Shown here: positions 51,459 to 60,837 of the stretch, piece after piece | Position numbering within the stretch: position 1 is the first letter of the stretch | How the letters are laid out: each line of letters begins with the position of its first letter | Source: Fretibacterium sp. OH1220_COT-178 | GTDB taxonomy: Bacteria; Synergistota; Synergistia; Synergistales; Aminobacteriaceae | DNA length: 64,000 nucleotides | Direction: 5' to 3' | Assembly: GCF_003860125.1 (NCBI RefSeq) | Contig: NZ_RQYL01000007.1 | Location: 1-64,000 of the forward strand | Position numbers and translations under genes: made by a program | The notes under the pieces: model-generated | The model's input: only the letters and a program-made list of their open reading frames with translations | Told to the model about the DNA's origin: nothing | Databases searched by the model: none

Positions 51459-51499
51459 CATGACCGATCGGGAGAAAAACATGACCGATCGGGAAAAAC
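51459..51499. repeat. tandem direct repeat, two units
   Basis: ATGACCGATCGGG followed by AGAAAAAC or AAAAACC occurs twice in tandem (starting at 51460 and 51481). Confidence 0.7.
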
Positions 51500-51501
51500 C
51501 G

Positions 51502-51654
51502 TCAGCGTCCCTCCCGCCCTGCAGACAGGCGGCGCAGCCGCGCGTCGATATCGGCGCCGCCGTTCCCCCCGGCCTCGCACAGCGCTCTCCAGCAGCGTCC
51601 GACGCCATGAAGCACGGATGACTTGAAATTGAAACGAGCTGGATCGATCTCTCT
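51502..51654 (-). pseudogene. gene remnant, 3' end only
   Basis: The minus strand has a 50-codon open stretch ending in TGA at 51504-51502 with coding character, REIDPARFNFKSSVLHGVGR followed by CWRALCEAGGNGGADIDARL. There is no start codon and a stop lies just upstream. I do not recognise the family; it may be the tail of a regulator. Confidence 0.4.
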
Positions 51655-51850
51655 TTAGTACCATTCAGGATTCAGAAACGATTGCCCCGGAGAGGGGGCC
51701 GCAATGGGAGCACGGAACGGGCCCGGCCGCATCATTTTTCCGACAGGGCCCTTGAAGGGCGCGCTCAAGTGCGGCAACATGCCAAAATCGCAGAACGCGG
51801 ACCGGAGCGGTCCCTCCCCGGCTCCCCAAAACCGGCCGAAGGTCGAAAAA

Positions 51851-51880
51851 TTTACTGCCTCTTGCGCTATAAGCTATAAT
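51851..51880 (+). promoter_or_regulatory. promoter of nifJ
   Basis: TTTACT (51851-51856) and a perfect TATAAT (51875-51880), 18-bp spacer, about 80 bp before the start. Confidence 0.55.
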
Positions 51881-51961
51881 AGAAGATCAAGAAGTGGCTT
51901 ATTTAACATAAGTTTTCGGAAAACGATACTAAAAAGAAACGCTTTGAGGAGGGGGATTTTT

Positions 51962-54900
51962 TTGGAAGTCAAGAAGACCAACAGAACGATGGACGGCAAC
52001 GAGGCGGCGGCGTGGGTTTCCTACGCCTTTACGGAGGTGGCGACGATCTACCCCATCACCCCCTCCTCGCCCATGGCCGAGCATGTCGACCGCTGGTCGG
52101 CGGAGGGGCACCTGAACCTGTTCGGACAGAGGGTGAGGCTGGTCGAGATGCAGGCGGAGCACGGGGCCGCAGGCGCCATGCACGGAGCGCTGGAGGCGGG
52201 GGCTCTGGCGACCTCCTACACGGCGGCACAGGGGCTGATGCTGATGATCCCCCCGATGTACCGGATCGCCGGCCAGCTCCACCCCGGGGTGCTCCACGTC
52301 AGCTCACGTACGGTGGGGACGCACGCCTTCTCCATCTTCGGGGACCAGTCCGACGTCATGGCCTGCCGCCAGACGGGCTTCGCGCTCTTGTCCTCGGGCA
52401 GCGTCCAGGAGGTGGCGGACCTGGCGGGGGTGGCGCACCTGGCGGCCATCAAGGGCCGCGTGCCCTTCCTCCACTATTTCGACGGGTTCCGGACCTCCCA
52501 CGAGATCCAGAAGATCGAGGTGCTCGACTACGAGGAGTTCGGCAAATTGCTGGACTGGGGGGCCGTGGCCGCGTTCCGCAAGACGGCCCTGAACTCGGAG
52601 TACCCCGTCCAGCGCAGCACGGTGCAGAACCCGGACATCTTCTTCCAGGCGCGCGAGGCCTGCAACCCCTGGTACGACAGACTGCCCGAGGTCGTCGAGA
52701 GCTACATGGAGCGGATAAGCCGCCTGACGGGGCGACGCTACGGGCTCTTCAACTATTGGGGCGCGGAGGACGCGGAGCGCGTCGTCGTCGCCATGGGGTC
52801 GGTCAGCGGGGTCCTTCGGGAGGTCGTGGAGCACCTCAACGCCAAAGGGGAGAAGGTGGGCTTTTTGCAGGTGCACCTCTACCGCCCCTTCTCCGAGCGC
52901 CATCTGCTGGCGGCCCTGCCGAGGACGACGAGACGGCTCACCGTGCTGGACCGGACGAAGGAGCCGGGGTCGGCCGGGGAGCCGCTCTTCAAGGACGTGG
53001 CCACCGCCATGATCGGACGGGCCGAGCACCCGGCCGTCTACGCCGGGCGCTACGGGCTCTCCTCCAAGGACGTCACCCCCGCCCAGATGCTGGCGGTGTT
53101 CGACAACATGAGCCAGGCCGAGCCCAGGAGCCACTTCACGGTGGGGATCACGGACGACGTCACGCACCTGTCCCTGCCGCTCGGCCCGTCGGTGGACACC
53201 GGCGACCCCGGGACGGTCAGCTGCAAGTTCTGGGGACTGGGCTCCGACGGCACGGTCGGGGCGAACAAGAACTCCATCAAGATCATCGGGGACAACACGG
53301 ATTTTTATGTGCAGGCCTACTTCGAGTACGACACGAAGAAGTCCGGCGGCGTGACGAAGTCCCACCTGCGGTTCGGGAAAAACCCCATCCACTCGACCTA
53401 CCTCGTCAGCGCGGCGGACTTCGTGGCCTGCCACAACCCCTCCTACATCGGCCGGTACGACATCGTGTCCGACGTCAAGCCCGGCGGGGCCTTTCTGCTG
53501 AACTGCGCCTGGGACCCGCAGGGACTCGAGGATAACCTGCCGGCCTCGGTGAAGCGGCAGATCGCCGAGAAAAAGATCCGGTTCTACACGCTCGACGCGA
53601 CGGGCATCGCGCAGGAGATGGGGATGGGCGGGCGCATCAACACCCTGCTTCAGGCGGCCTTCTTCAAGATCTCCGGGATCCTCCCCATAGAGGACGCCGT
53701 GCGCTACATGAAGGACGCCATCAAAAAGACCTACGGCAGCAAGGGCGACAAGGTCCTGAACATGAACTACGACGCCGTGGACCGCGGCATCGAGGGACTG
53801 GTGCGCGTCGAGCCGCCCGCGACCTGGGCGTCCCTTGAGGACGAGGCCAGGTCCGCCCCCAGCGCGGACCTGCCGCGATACATCCGCGAGATCCTCATCC
53901 CCGTCAACGCCCTCAAGGGCGACGACCTTCCCGTGAGCGTCTTTGCGGACGACGCCAACGGCACCGTCCCCCTGGGGACCTCCAAGTACGAGAAGCGCGG
54001 GACGGCGATCAACGTGCCCCAGTGGGTCCCCGAGAACTGCATCCAGTGCAATCAGTGTTCCTTCGTCTGCCCCCATGCGGCCATCCGCCCCTTCCTTCTG
54101 GACGAGGACGAGAAGGCCGCGGCGCCTCGGGACTACGCCACCCTGCCGGGCAGGGGCAAGGGGATGGAGGGCTACGGATTCCGGATCCAGGTGGACCCCC
54201 TGGACTGCGTCGGCTGCGGAAGCTGTGCCGAGACCTGCCCCGCCAAAAACAAGGCCCTGATCATGAAGCCCCTGGAGAGCCAGCTCCCGGAGATGGAGAA
54301 CTGGAACTACTCCCTGACGCTCTCCGAAAAGCCGAACCCCATGGACAAGTTCTCGGTGAAGGGGAGCCAGTTCGAGCAGCCGCTGCTGGAGTTCTCCGGC
54401 GCCTGCGCCGGCTGTGGCGAGACGCCCTACATGAAACTGATGACGCAGCTCTTCGGCGACCGGATGTACCTGGCCAACGCCACGGGCTGCACTCAGGCCT
54501 GGGGCGCGGCCTCCCCCTGCGTCCCCTACACCGTCAACAGCCGGGGACACGGGCCGGCGTTCTCCAACTCGCTCTTCGAGAACAACGCCGAGTTCAGCCT
54601 GGGGATGTGCTTTGCCGTTCAGCAGCAGCGGGAACTGCTGGCCATGAAGGCGCGCGCCCTGTTGCCCCGATGCACCGACGAGGCCCTCGCCAAGGCCCTG
54701 ACGGCCTGGCTGGACGGCTTCAATGAGACCGCAGGAACGCGCGAGCGCGCCGACGACGTCATTACGCTTCTCGAACGCGTCGCGCCGAACTCGGACGACG
54801 AGGACTGCCGCTACCTCTGGCAGAACCGGGAGCACTTCGTCAAAAAATCCATGTGGATGTACGGCGGCGACGGCTGGGCCTACGACATCGGCTACGGCGG

Positions 54901-55516
54901 GCTGGACCACGTGCTCGCCCTCGGGCCCGACGTCAACATCCTGGTGGTGGACACGGAGGTCTACTCCAACACGGGCGGGCAGTCCTCCAAGGCCACTCCC
55001 GTCGGTGCGGTGGCGCAGTTCGCGGCCTCGGGCAAGAAGGTGAGGAAAAAGGACCTGGGCGCGATGCTCATGAGCTACGGGAACATCTACATCGCCCAGG
55101 TGGCGATGGGCGCCGACCCGAACCATCTGGTCAAGGTCCTGAAGGAGGCGGAGTCCTACAAGGGGCCGTCCCTGATCATCGCCTACGCGCCCTGCATCAA
55201 CCACGGGATCGTCAAGGGCATGGGCTTCGCCCAGAAGGAGTCCAAGCTGGCCGTCGAGGCCGGGTACTGGCACCTCTACCGCTACGATCCCCGCCGGGTC
55301 AAGGAGGGGCTCAATCCCTTCGTCCTCGATTCCAAGGCCCCGACCCGCCCGCTGCGGGAGTTCCTGATGGGCGAGGTTCGCTACGCCGCCCTCGAGCGGA
55401 CCTTCCCCGAGGAGGCGAAGGTCCTCATCGCGATGGCCGAGGAGGACGCAAAGGAGAAGTACGAGCGCTACAGGCAGATGGCGGAGGCCGGGGCGATCGG
55501 CTGCATCGCGAGCTGA
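51962..55516 (+). CDS. nifJ: pyruvate:ferredoxin (flavodoxin) oxidoreductase
   Basis: Single-chain enzyme of 1184 aa, the normal length, that oxidises pyruvate with CoA to acetyl-CoA and CO2 and reduces ferredoxin. Domains in order: pyrimidine-binding domain (EVATIYPITPSSPMAEHVD), the transketolase-C-like domain, the gamma domain (CKFWGLGSDGTVGANKNSIK), a two-cluster ferredoxin domain (CIQCNQCSFVCP and CVGCGSCAETCP) near 705-770, and the TPP domain with CAGCGETPYMK, GGDGWAYDIGYGGLDH and EVYSNTGGQSSKATP. Start is TTG at 51962, 7 bases after GGAGGGGG. The reduced ferredoxin would be re-oxidised by the Rnf complex in this window. Confidence 0.96.
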   Translation: MEVKKTNRTMDGNEAAAWVSYAFTEVATIYPITPSSPMAEHVDRWSAEGHLNLFGQRVRLVEMQAEHGAAGAMHGALEAGALATSYTAAQGLMLMIPPMYRIAGQLHPGVLHVSSRTVGTHAFSIFGDQSDVMACRQTGFALLSSGSVQEVADLAGVAHLAAIKGRVPFLHYFDGFRTSHEIQKIEVLDYEEFGKLLDWGAVAAFRKTALNSEYPVQRSTVQNPDIFFQAREACNPWYDRLPEVVESYMERISRLTGRRYGLFNYWGAEDAERVVVAMGSVSGVLREVVEHLNAKGEKVGFLQVHLYRPFSERHLLAALPRTTRRLTVLDRTKEPGSAGEPLFKDVATAMIGRAEHPAVYAGRYGLSSKDVTPAQMLAVFDNMSQAEPRSHFTVGITDDVTHLSLPLGPSVDTGDPGTVSCKFWGLGSDGTVGANKNSIKIIGDNTDFYVQAYFEYDTKKSGGVTKSHLRFGKNPIHSTYLVSAADFVACHNPSYIGRYDIVSDVKPGGAFLLNCAWDPQGLEDNLPASVKRQIAEKKIRFYTLDATGIAQEMGMGGRINTLLQAAFFKISGILPIEDAVRYMKDAIKKTYGSKGDKVLNMNYDAVDRGIEGLVRVEPPATWASLEDEARSAPSADLPRYIREILIPVNALKGDDLPVSVFADDANGTVPLGTSKYEKRGTAINVPQWVPENCIQCNQCSFVCPHAAIRPFLLDEDEKAAAPRDYATLPGRGKGMEGYGFRIQVDPLDCVGCGSCAETCPAKNKALIMKPLESQLPEMENWNYSLTLSEKPNPMDKFSVKGSQFEQPLLEFSGACAGCGETPYMKLMTQLFGDRMYLANATGCTQAWGAASPCVPYTVNSRGHGPAFSNSLFENNAEFSLGMCFAVQQQRELLAMKARALLPRCTDEALAKALTAWLDGFNETAGTRERADDVITLLERVAPNSDDEDCRYLWQNREHFVKKSMWMYGGDGWAYDIGYGGLDHVLALGPDVNILVVDTEVYSNTGGQSSKATPVGAVAQFAASGKKVRKKDLGAMLMSYGNIYIAQVAMGADPNHLVKVLKEAESYKGPSLIIAYAPCINHGIVKGMGFAQKESKLAVEAGYWHLYRYDPRRVKEGLNPFVLDSKAPTRPLREFLMGEVRYAALERTFPEEAKVLIAMAEEDAKEKYERYRQMAEAGAIGCIAS

Positions 55517-55525
55517 GGTGATCGA

Positions 55526-55556
55526 GGGGACGGCGAAGGAGCCGTCCCCTTCCGTT
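55526..55556 (+). terminator. terminator of nifJ
   Basis: GGGGACGGC and GCCGTCCCC arms (55526-55534 with 55541-55549) with a 6-base loop, followed by TTCCGTT. Confidence 0.7.
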
Positions 55557-55669
55557 ATCCGGCCGCGGCACTCCGAACCGCATGAGCTATAATGCGAAGA
55601 TGGAGATCGGGGAAGGCCAAAAGCAGGCCGGGAGAACCTCGGCCTTCGACTTCGGAAGGAGGTAATGCC

Positions 55670-56521
55670 ATGTCCGGAGGCTGGCGCTCGGAGAGCGCGG
55701 AGCGTCCCGTAATGGAGGGCGATCTTCAGTATCACATCCGCTGTGGAAGGGGGGACGTGAACCGCTACGTCCTCCTTCCCGGGGACCCGGAACGCACGGA
55801 CGTCATCGCCAAGGAGTGGACCGAATCCCGTTTTGTGGCGAACCATCGCGAACATCGGACCTGGAGCGGGGCCATCGGCTCCGTCCCTGTGACCGCCTGT
55901 TCCACGGGCATGGGGGGCGGCTCGACCTCCATCGCGGTGGAGGAGCTGGCCGCTCTGGGGGCGGACACCTTCATCCGCGTGGGCTCCTGCGGGGCCATCG
56001 CCGAGGAGGTCGAGTGCGGCGACCTGATCGTCTGCTCGGGCGCGATGCGCCAGGACGGGACGAGTCCGGAGTACGTCGACCTCTCCTACCCCGCCCAGGC
56101 CCATTACGAGGTCACCGCCGCGCTGGTGGAGGCCTGCGAGCGCCTGGGGGCCGCCTATCACGTCGGCGTGGGCTGTTCGACAGCCTCCTTCTACTGCGGG
56201 CAGGCCCGGCCGGGTTTCGGCGGCTACACGCAGTCCTCGTTCCGGGACAGGGTCGACGACCTGCGGCGCGCCCGGGTGCTGAACTTCGAAATGGAGGCCG
56301 CGACGCTCTTCACGCTCGCGGGGCTCTACGGGTTCCGGGCCGGAGCGGTCTTCGCTGTCGTGGCGCATCGCCTGAAGGACACGTTCCGGTACGAGGGCAT
56401 CGACCGGAGCGTCCGCGTCGCCAACGAGGCCGTGAGCATCCTCGCCTCCTGGGACGAGCTCAAGAGGACCGCGAACAAGCGTTATTGGTTCCCGGGTTTG
56501 CTCCATCTGGGGAAAAAGTGA
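55670..56521 (+). CDS. udp: uridine phosphorylase-type nucleoside phosphorylase
   Basis: 283-aa enzyme that splits nucleosides with phosphate. Family features: YVLLPGDPERTDVIA near residue 33, GMGGGSTSIAVEELAALG near 83, IRVGSCGAIAEEVECGDLIV near 105, and the ribose-contacting VLNFEMEAATLFTLAGLYG near 207. The ATG at 55670 follows AAGGAGG by 7 bases. Preference for uridine over purine nucleosides is inferred from the EMEAATLF segment. It fits nucleoside salvage next to the nucleobase genes elsewhere in the window. Confidence 0.88.
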   Translation: MSGGWRSESAERPVMEGDLQYHIRCGRGDVNRYVLLPGDPERTDVIAKEWTESRFVANHREHRTWSGAIGSVPVTACSTGMGGGSTSIAVEELAALGADTFIRVGSCGAIAEEVECGDLIVCSGAMRQDGTSPEYVDLSYPAQAHYEVTAALVEACERLGAAYHVGVGCSTASFYCGQARPGFGGYTQSSFRDRVDDLRRARVLNFEMEAATLFTLAGLYGFRAGAVFAVVAHRLKDTFRYEGIDRSVRVANEAVSILASWDELKRTANKRYWFPGLLHLGKK

Positions 56522-56618
56522 GGCTGCGGGGCTCGGGTCCGTCCCTCCCGCAGCCCGGTTTGGTCCCGCTTGGGAGGTCATGACGCAGCCTGCCGTCCTC
56601 AGGCTCCAAAAGCACGAC

Positions 56619-56651
56619 AAAAAAACCGCCCCCATCGGGAGGCGGTTTTTT
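56619..56651. terminator. bidirectional terminator
   Basis: AAAAAACCGCC and GGCGGTTTTTT arms (about 56619-56630 with 56641-56651) give T runs on both strands, separating the convergent udp and M24-type genes. Confidence 0.88.
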
Positions 56652-56675
56652 ATTGTGCGGATGGGCCGACGGACC

Positions 56676-57833
56676 TCAGACGACCGCGATCTCGTAGGGC
56701 AGGGTCGACAGACGGCGCGAGCCGTCCTGCGTGGCGATATGGCAGTCGCAGGAGGTGATGCGCGCTCCGTCCTCCAGGACCGCCAAGGGATGGATGTTGA
56801 AACGCATCCCCGGCTCGATCGGAGTCGCATCCCCGCTCACGATTCGGGGGAACTCCCAGACGTCCGCCCCCTGCCCGTGTCCGATGGCGGCGGGCGGCTC
56901 TCCCGCACCGCGCGGCCGCGCATAGCCCCTCTCGATCAGGACCGCCTCCGCCGCATCCGCCAGCTCCCCGACCGTCGCTCCGGGGCGGATCCGCGCGGCG
57001 GCGGCCCTCTGCGCCTCCCCCACCGCGGCGAAGGCCCGGACATACCTCGGGTCGGGGTCCCCCAGGGAGATCAGGTGCGTGGTCTCGCCGAAATAGCCGC
57101 CCTCCGCCGAGTGCTCCAGGACGATGGTGTGGTAATCGCCCCCGCACCACACGTGCCCTCTCTGCCGAGCGTCGGCCAGATAGGCCAGCCGAGGCAGGGG
57201 GCCGGAAGCCGCCATCCAGTACAGCTCCTCCGCTCCGGCCTCGGCCGCGAAACGCGAGGCGGCGGCGATCGCGTCCAGCTCCCGCCTGCCCGGCCCGACG
57301 AACTGGAGGTAGTGCCGGAAGGTCTCCTCGTTGAGCCGGACGGCCGCCTCGGAGAGCCGGATCTCCAAAGGGCTCTGCACCCTGCGGACGCGGTTCATCC
57401 GCGGGGTGAAGTCGACCGGAGCCACACCGCCCAGATGACGCAGCAGGGAGAGATAAAAGTTGGCGCTCAGGCCGGCCTGGCCGGCAAGCCCCACCCTGCC
57501 GGGGCCGAAGGACCGGACGTACTCGGCCACGCACCGACCGGGGTCCGAGTTGTACTCGTGCCCCGGGACGATGCGGACCTCGTCCGTCGCGCCGTACCGC
57601 GCGGCGTAGTCGGCCCCGGCGGCGTCATGCGTGAAAAGCGCGACGGCACCCGTCAGGGGCAGGACCAGGTACTCCTCGAACACGGGCAGAACGTAGTTGG
57701 CCAGGTAGCGCAGGGCACCGCGGAACTCCATTTGGGCCGATGCCCCGGTGACGAGGACATCGACGCCGGCATCGGCCATCTCCTCACGGACCCTCCGCCA
57801 TCGGCCGTGGATCTCCTCCTGGGGGACGTTCAT
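56676..57833 (-). CDS. M24-fold (aminopeptidase P/creatinase-like) protein
   Basis: 385 aa with an N-terminal creatinase-type domain (RWRRVREEMADAGVDVLVTG) and a C-terminal pita-bread fold from about residue 150. The metal ligands of M24 peptidases appear degenerate: the first Asp loop reads GGDYHTIVLEHSAEG, the histidine loop IGHGQGADVWE is kept, but the usual Glu near EPGM(RV).. is followed by FNIHPL where FxIEPG is expected, and CDCHI replaces the final ED. This suggests a metal-free creatinase-type or otherwise altered enzyme. The ATG at 57833 is preferred over a GTG at 57842. Last gene of a TRAP operon, so the imported carboxylate or opine is its likely substrate. Confidence 0.78.
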   Translation of the reverse strand: MNVPQEEIHGRWRRVREEMADAGVDVLVTGASAQMEFRGALRYLANYVLPVFEEYLVLPLTGAVALFTHDAAGADYAARYGATDEVRIVPGHEYNSDPGRCVAEYVRSFGPGRVGLAGQAGLSANFYLSLLRHLGGVAPVDFTPRMNRVRRVQSPLEIRLSEAAVRLNEETFRHYLQFVGPGRRELDAIAAASRFAAEAGAEELYWMAASGPLPRLAYLADARQRGHVWCGGDYHTIVLEHSAEGGYFGETTHLISLGDPDPRYVRAFAAVGEAQRAAAARIRPGATVGELADAAEAVLIERGYARPRGAGEPPAAIGHGQGADVWEFPRIVSGDATPIEPGMRFNIHPLAVLEDGARITSCDCHIATQDGSRRLSTLPYEIAVV

Positions 57834-57843
57834 GGCGCACACC

Positions 57844-59130
57844 TCAGAACCTCATGCCCATCGCCGCCGGCAGGAAGGTGATGAGCCAGGGAAGGAACGT
57901 GATCAGGAGCAGGCAAAGGACGCCGGCGATAAGGAACGGCCAGACCTTCGCCACGAGATCCCGCATGGAGACCTTCGCGATGTTGCAGGCGACGAAGAGG
58001 TTGGACCCGACGGGCGGCGTCACCTGCCCGATGGCGAAGTTGGCCGTGGCAATGACGCCGAAGGCGATCAGGGAGTAGTTCATCTCCCGCACGATGGGCA
58101 GGAGGATCGGCATCAGGAGGTAAAAGCCGGAGGCCGAGTCGACGAAACACCCGGCGATCAGGAAGATCAGGGTGATGAGCAGCAGCATCGCCGTGCGGTC
58201 GCGCGTCACGGACAGCAGCGCGCCCGTCAGCTGGCCCGCCACCCCCGAGGTGGTCAGGATCCAGGTGAAGGCCCCCGCACAGCCCATGATGAACATAATG
58301 ACCGCCGAGGAGACCGAGGCCTCGACGAAGATCCGCCACAGCTGGCGCAGCTTGATCTCCCGGTAGACGAAGAGCCCGACCAGGAGCCCGTAGACCACCG
58401 CGACCCCCGCCGCCTCGGTGGGCGTGAACACGCCCCCGTAGATGCCGCCCAGGATGATGACCGGCATCATCAGGGCCCACAGGGCCTCCCTGAACGTCCT
58501 CCAGCGCACGCCGGCCGGCTGCCTTGCCTGGCGCACGACGTTCGCGTCCGCGCGCAGGCAGAGCAGCGCCGCGGCGGAGAAGAAGAGGCCGAACAGCAGC
58601 CCGGGGACGATCCCCGCGATGAACATCGTGCCGACGGAGACCTCCGCCAGCATGGCGTAGATGATGAAGGGGATGCTGGGCGGGATGATCATCCCGATGC
58701 CGCCCGAGGAGGCGACCAACGCGGTCGCGAAGTCCTTGTCGTAGCCCTGGCGGACCATGGCGGGAATCAGGACCCCGCCGATCGCGGCGACGGTGGCGGG
58801 TCCGGAGCCGGAGATGGCCGCAAAGAAGCAGGCCACCACCACCGTGACCACGGCCAACCCGCCCTTGCGGTGTCCCACGCAGGCGTTCGCGAAGGCGATC
58901 AGACGTCCGGATATGCCGGCGTGGTCCATAATCACGCCGGCGAGGATGAAGAAGGGGATCGCCAGGAGCGTGTAGCGGGCGATCGCCGCATAGAACACGG
59001 TGGGGAACACGGAGATCTTGAAGCCCATCTGCAGGATTCCCGCAAGAGCCGCCAGTCCCATCGAGGCCGCGACGGGGACCCTCAGGAGCAGGAGTCCGAA
59101 GAACACGCCGATCAGCACGAAGGCGATCAT
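57844..59130 (-). CDS. dctM: TRAP transporter large permease (DctM)
   Basis: 428 aa, about 12 membrane segments, the ion-coupled translocator. Recognised from AFVLIGVFFGLLLLRVPVAAS, AAISGSGPATVAAIGGVLIPAM near residue 100, SGGIGMIIPPSIPFIIYAML near 140 and PPVGSNLFVACNIAK near 370. Its ATG overlaps the dctQ stop by 4 bp. Substrate cannot be read. Confidence 0.93.
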   Translation of the reverse strand: MIAFVLIGVFFGLLLLRVPVAASMGLAALAGILQMGFKISVFPTVFYAAIARYTLLAIPFFILAGVIMDHAGISGRLIAFANACVGHRKGGLAVVTVVVACFFAAISGSGPATVAAIGGVLIPAMVRQGYDKDFATALVASSGGIGMIIPPSIPFIIYAMLAEVSVGTMFIAGIVPGLLFGLFFSAAALLCLRADANVVRQARQPAGVRWRTFREALWALMMPVIILGGIYGGVFTPTEAAGVAVVYGLLVGLFVYREIKLRQLWRIFVEASVSSAVIMFIMGCAGAFTWILTTSGVAGQLTGALLSVTRDRTAMLLLITLIFLIAGCFVDSASGFYLLMPILLPIVREMNYSLIAFGVIATANFAIGQVTPPVGSNLFVACNIAKVSMRDLVAKVWPFLIAGVLCLLLITFLPWLITFLPAAMGMRF

Positions 59131-59612
59131 GCCCCAGCCCTCGCCTTCCGGATCTCCAGGTACCCCGACCGCAGGACGCTGACCAGCGTCACGGCGGCCC
59201 CCGCCGGAATGGACCACCCCGCGATGGCCATGGGGATCCGCATCCCCGGCAGAATTTGTCCGTGCTTGATCTGGTTCATCACCATCGCGTACCCGGTCCG
59301 CGCGAGGACGAGCATCAGCAGGGCCGAGGCGAGCGTGGCGAAGCCGATCAGGACGGGCTGAAGCGCTGCGGGCATCCGATCCGACGCCAAGGTCAGCACC
59401 GTGTGCGCGCCGATGCGGTAGCCGTAGGAGATGCCGAACAGGCTCACCCAGATGAAGACCAGGACCACCAGCTCCTCCGTGTAGGAGAAGGGCGTCTGCG
59501 GCAACAGGTAGCGAAAGACGACGTTGAGAAAATTGAAGAGGACCATCACGGCCATGCCGGCGACCATGACGCTCTCCTCCAGGATGTTGAACCCCTTCCA
59601 GAATCGATTCAC
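59127..59612 (-). CDS. dctQ: TRAP transporter small permease (DctQ)
   Basis: 161 aa, four membrane segments (ESVMVAGMAVMVLFNFLNVV, TEELVVLVFIWVSLFGISYG and two more). GTG start at 59612 follows GGGAGGG by 8 bases; a longer open frame upstream runs through the intercistronic hairpin and is not coding. Confidence 0.9.
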   Translation of the reverse strand: MNRFWKGFNILEESVMVAGMAVMVLFNFLNVVFRYLLPQTPFSYTEELVVLVFIWVSLFGISYGYRIGAHTVLTLASDRMPAALQPVLIGFATLASALLMLVLARTGYAMVMNQIKHGQILPGMRIPMAIAGWSIPAGAAVTLVSVLRSGYLEIRKARAGA

Positions 59613-59649
59613 GTTGCAGTCCCTCCCGAATGCGGCTCCAGACATAGGA

Positions 59650-59675
59650 GAAGAGGGCCCCTTCGGGCCCCCTTC
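59650..59675 (-). other. intercistronic hairpin dctP-dctQ
   Basis: GAAGAGGGCCC and GGGCCCCCTTC arms with a tiny loop lie between dctP and dctQ. It may cut expression of the permease genes relative to the binding protein or stabilise the dctP message. Confidence 0.55.
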
Positions 59676-59694
59676 AGGCTCTTGCGGCGGGAAA

Positions 59695-60690
59695 TCAGAA
59701 TGCGTGTCCGAACTTTTTGAAGAGGTCCTCACCGAACTCCTGCCGGTAATCCTCGTAGACCTTGGTCGTGGCCTCCCGGAAGGCCTTGACCTGCTCGGGC
59801 GTCAGAGAGTCGACGACCTCGATCTTGTACTCGCCCAGCTGACCGCGGAGGGCCGCCTCCTTCTCCCGGGTGACCGCCACCTGATGGGCCATCGCCTCGT
59901 CCGCGGCCGCCTGGAAGACCGCCTTCTCCTCGTCGCTCAGGCTCTCCCAAAGCTCCTTGCTGACGGAGAGGTACAGCGGGTCGTAGGAGTAGTTCCAGAG
60001 GGAGATGTGCTTGACGACCTCCAGGGTCTTCTGCGTGAAGAGCAGGTCCAGGGTGTTTTCGCAGGCGTCGATGGTGCCCTGCTGGAGGGACGTGTAGACC
60101 TCGGACTGGTTCATGGTGATCGGGTCCGCGCCGATGTACTTCAGCAGCGAGACGTGGACGTTGCTGCCCGGAACGCGGATCTTGAGGCCCTTCATGTCCG
60201 AGGGCTGCACGATGGCATTGCGGTTGTTGACCACCTGGCGGTATCCGTTCTCGCCGATCGCGAGGCAGACGACCCCCGCCTCGTTCAGCACCTGCTTCAG
60301 GCTGGCTCCGCCCTCGCCCTTCATGCAGCGGTCGACGTCCTCGTAGGTGGGCAGAAGCCACGGGAAACAGGGCACGACGCTCTTCTTGGCTACGGCGGAC
60401 CAGACGAGCGCGTCCTGAAGATGCACGTCCGTCACCCCCGTCTGCACCAGGTCGATACCCGCAACCTGATTGCCGCCGGAGAGCTCGTCGAGCGGGTAGA
60501 TCGTGAAGTCGAACTTGCCCTGCGTCCTCTCCCTGACGATCTCGGCGAACTTCTCGGCACCCTGGTGCCAAGTGCTGGTGCGGGGCGCAGCATGGCTGAA
60601 CTTCAGCTTCACCGCGTCGGCCGCAAGGGCCGGGACGGACGGAACGAGCAGCATGGAGACGCACAGCAACGCGAGCAGAACCTTCCTCAT
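59695..60690 (-). CDS. dctP: TRAP transporter solute-binding protein (DctP)
   Basis: 331-aa periplasmic binding protein with signal peptide RKVLLALLCVSMLLVPSVPALA (cut near residue 23). Mature features: LKFSHAAPRTSTWHQGAEKFAE, MKGLKIRVPGSNVHV with the conserved carboxylate-binding Arg, and ADPITMNQSEVYTSLQQGTID near residue 200. The ATG at 60690 is 11 bases after AAGGAGG. First gene of dctPQM-M24. Confidence 0.93.
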   Translation of the reverse strand: MRKVLLALLCVSMLLVPSVPALAADAVKLKFSHAAPRTSTWHQGAEKFAEIVRERTQGKFDFTIYPLDELSGGNQVAGIDLVQTGVTDVHLQDALVWSAVAKKSVVPCFPWLLPTYEDVDRCMKGEGGASLKQVLNEAGVVCLAIGENGYRQVVNNRNAIVQPSDMKGLKIRVPGSNVHVSLLKYIGADPITMNQSEVYTSLQQGTIDACENTLDLLFTQKTLEVVKHISLWNYSYDPLYLSVSKELWESLSDEEKAVFQAAADEAMAHQVAVTREKEAALRGQLGEYKIEVVDSLTPEQVKAFREATTKVYEDYRQEFGEDLFKKFGHAF

Positions 60691-60773
60691 CGAAAACGGA
60701 ACCTCCTTGTCGTAGAAACGCCGATATTGCCGCAGCGGCTCCTCCCTTGGCAAGCCCCGGGCGATACGGACAA

Positions 60774-60803
60774 TATATCACAAGGGCCCGTATTTTCAAT
60801 CAA
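60774..60803 (-). promoter_or_regulatory. promoter of the TRAP operon
   Basis: TTGATT (60803-60798) and GATATA (60779-60774), 18 bp apart, on the minus strand, about 80 bp before dctP. Confidence 0.5.
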
Positions 60804-60837
60804 AAGAATAAAAGGCAACTGCAGTTTCGTTTTCTCG

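Noticed and set aside
52304-56830. 1508-codon minus-strand open frame
   Set aside because: It is antisense to nifJ and the phosphorylase gene; the plus-strand genes carry clear catalytic motifs, and the antisense product is low-complexity.
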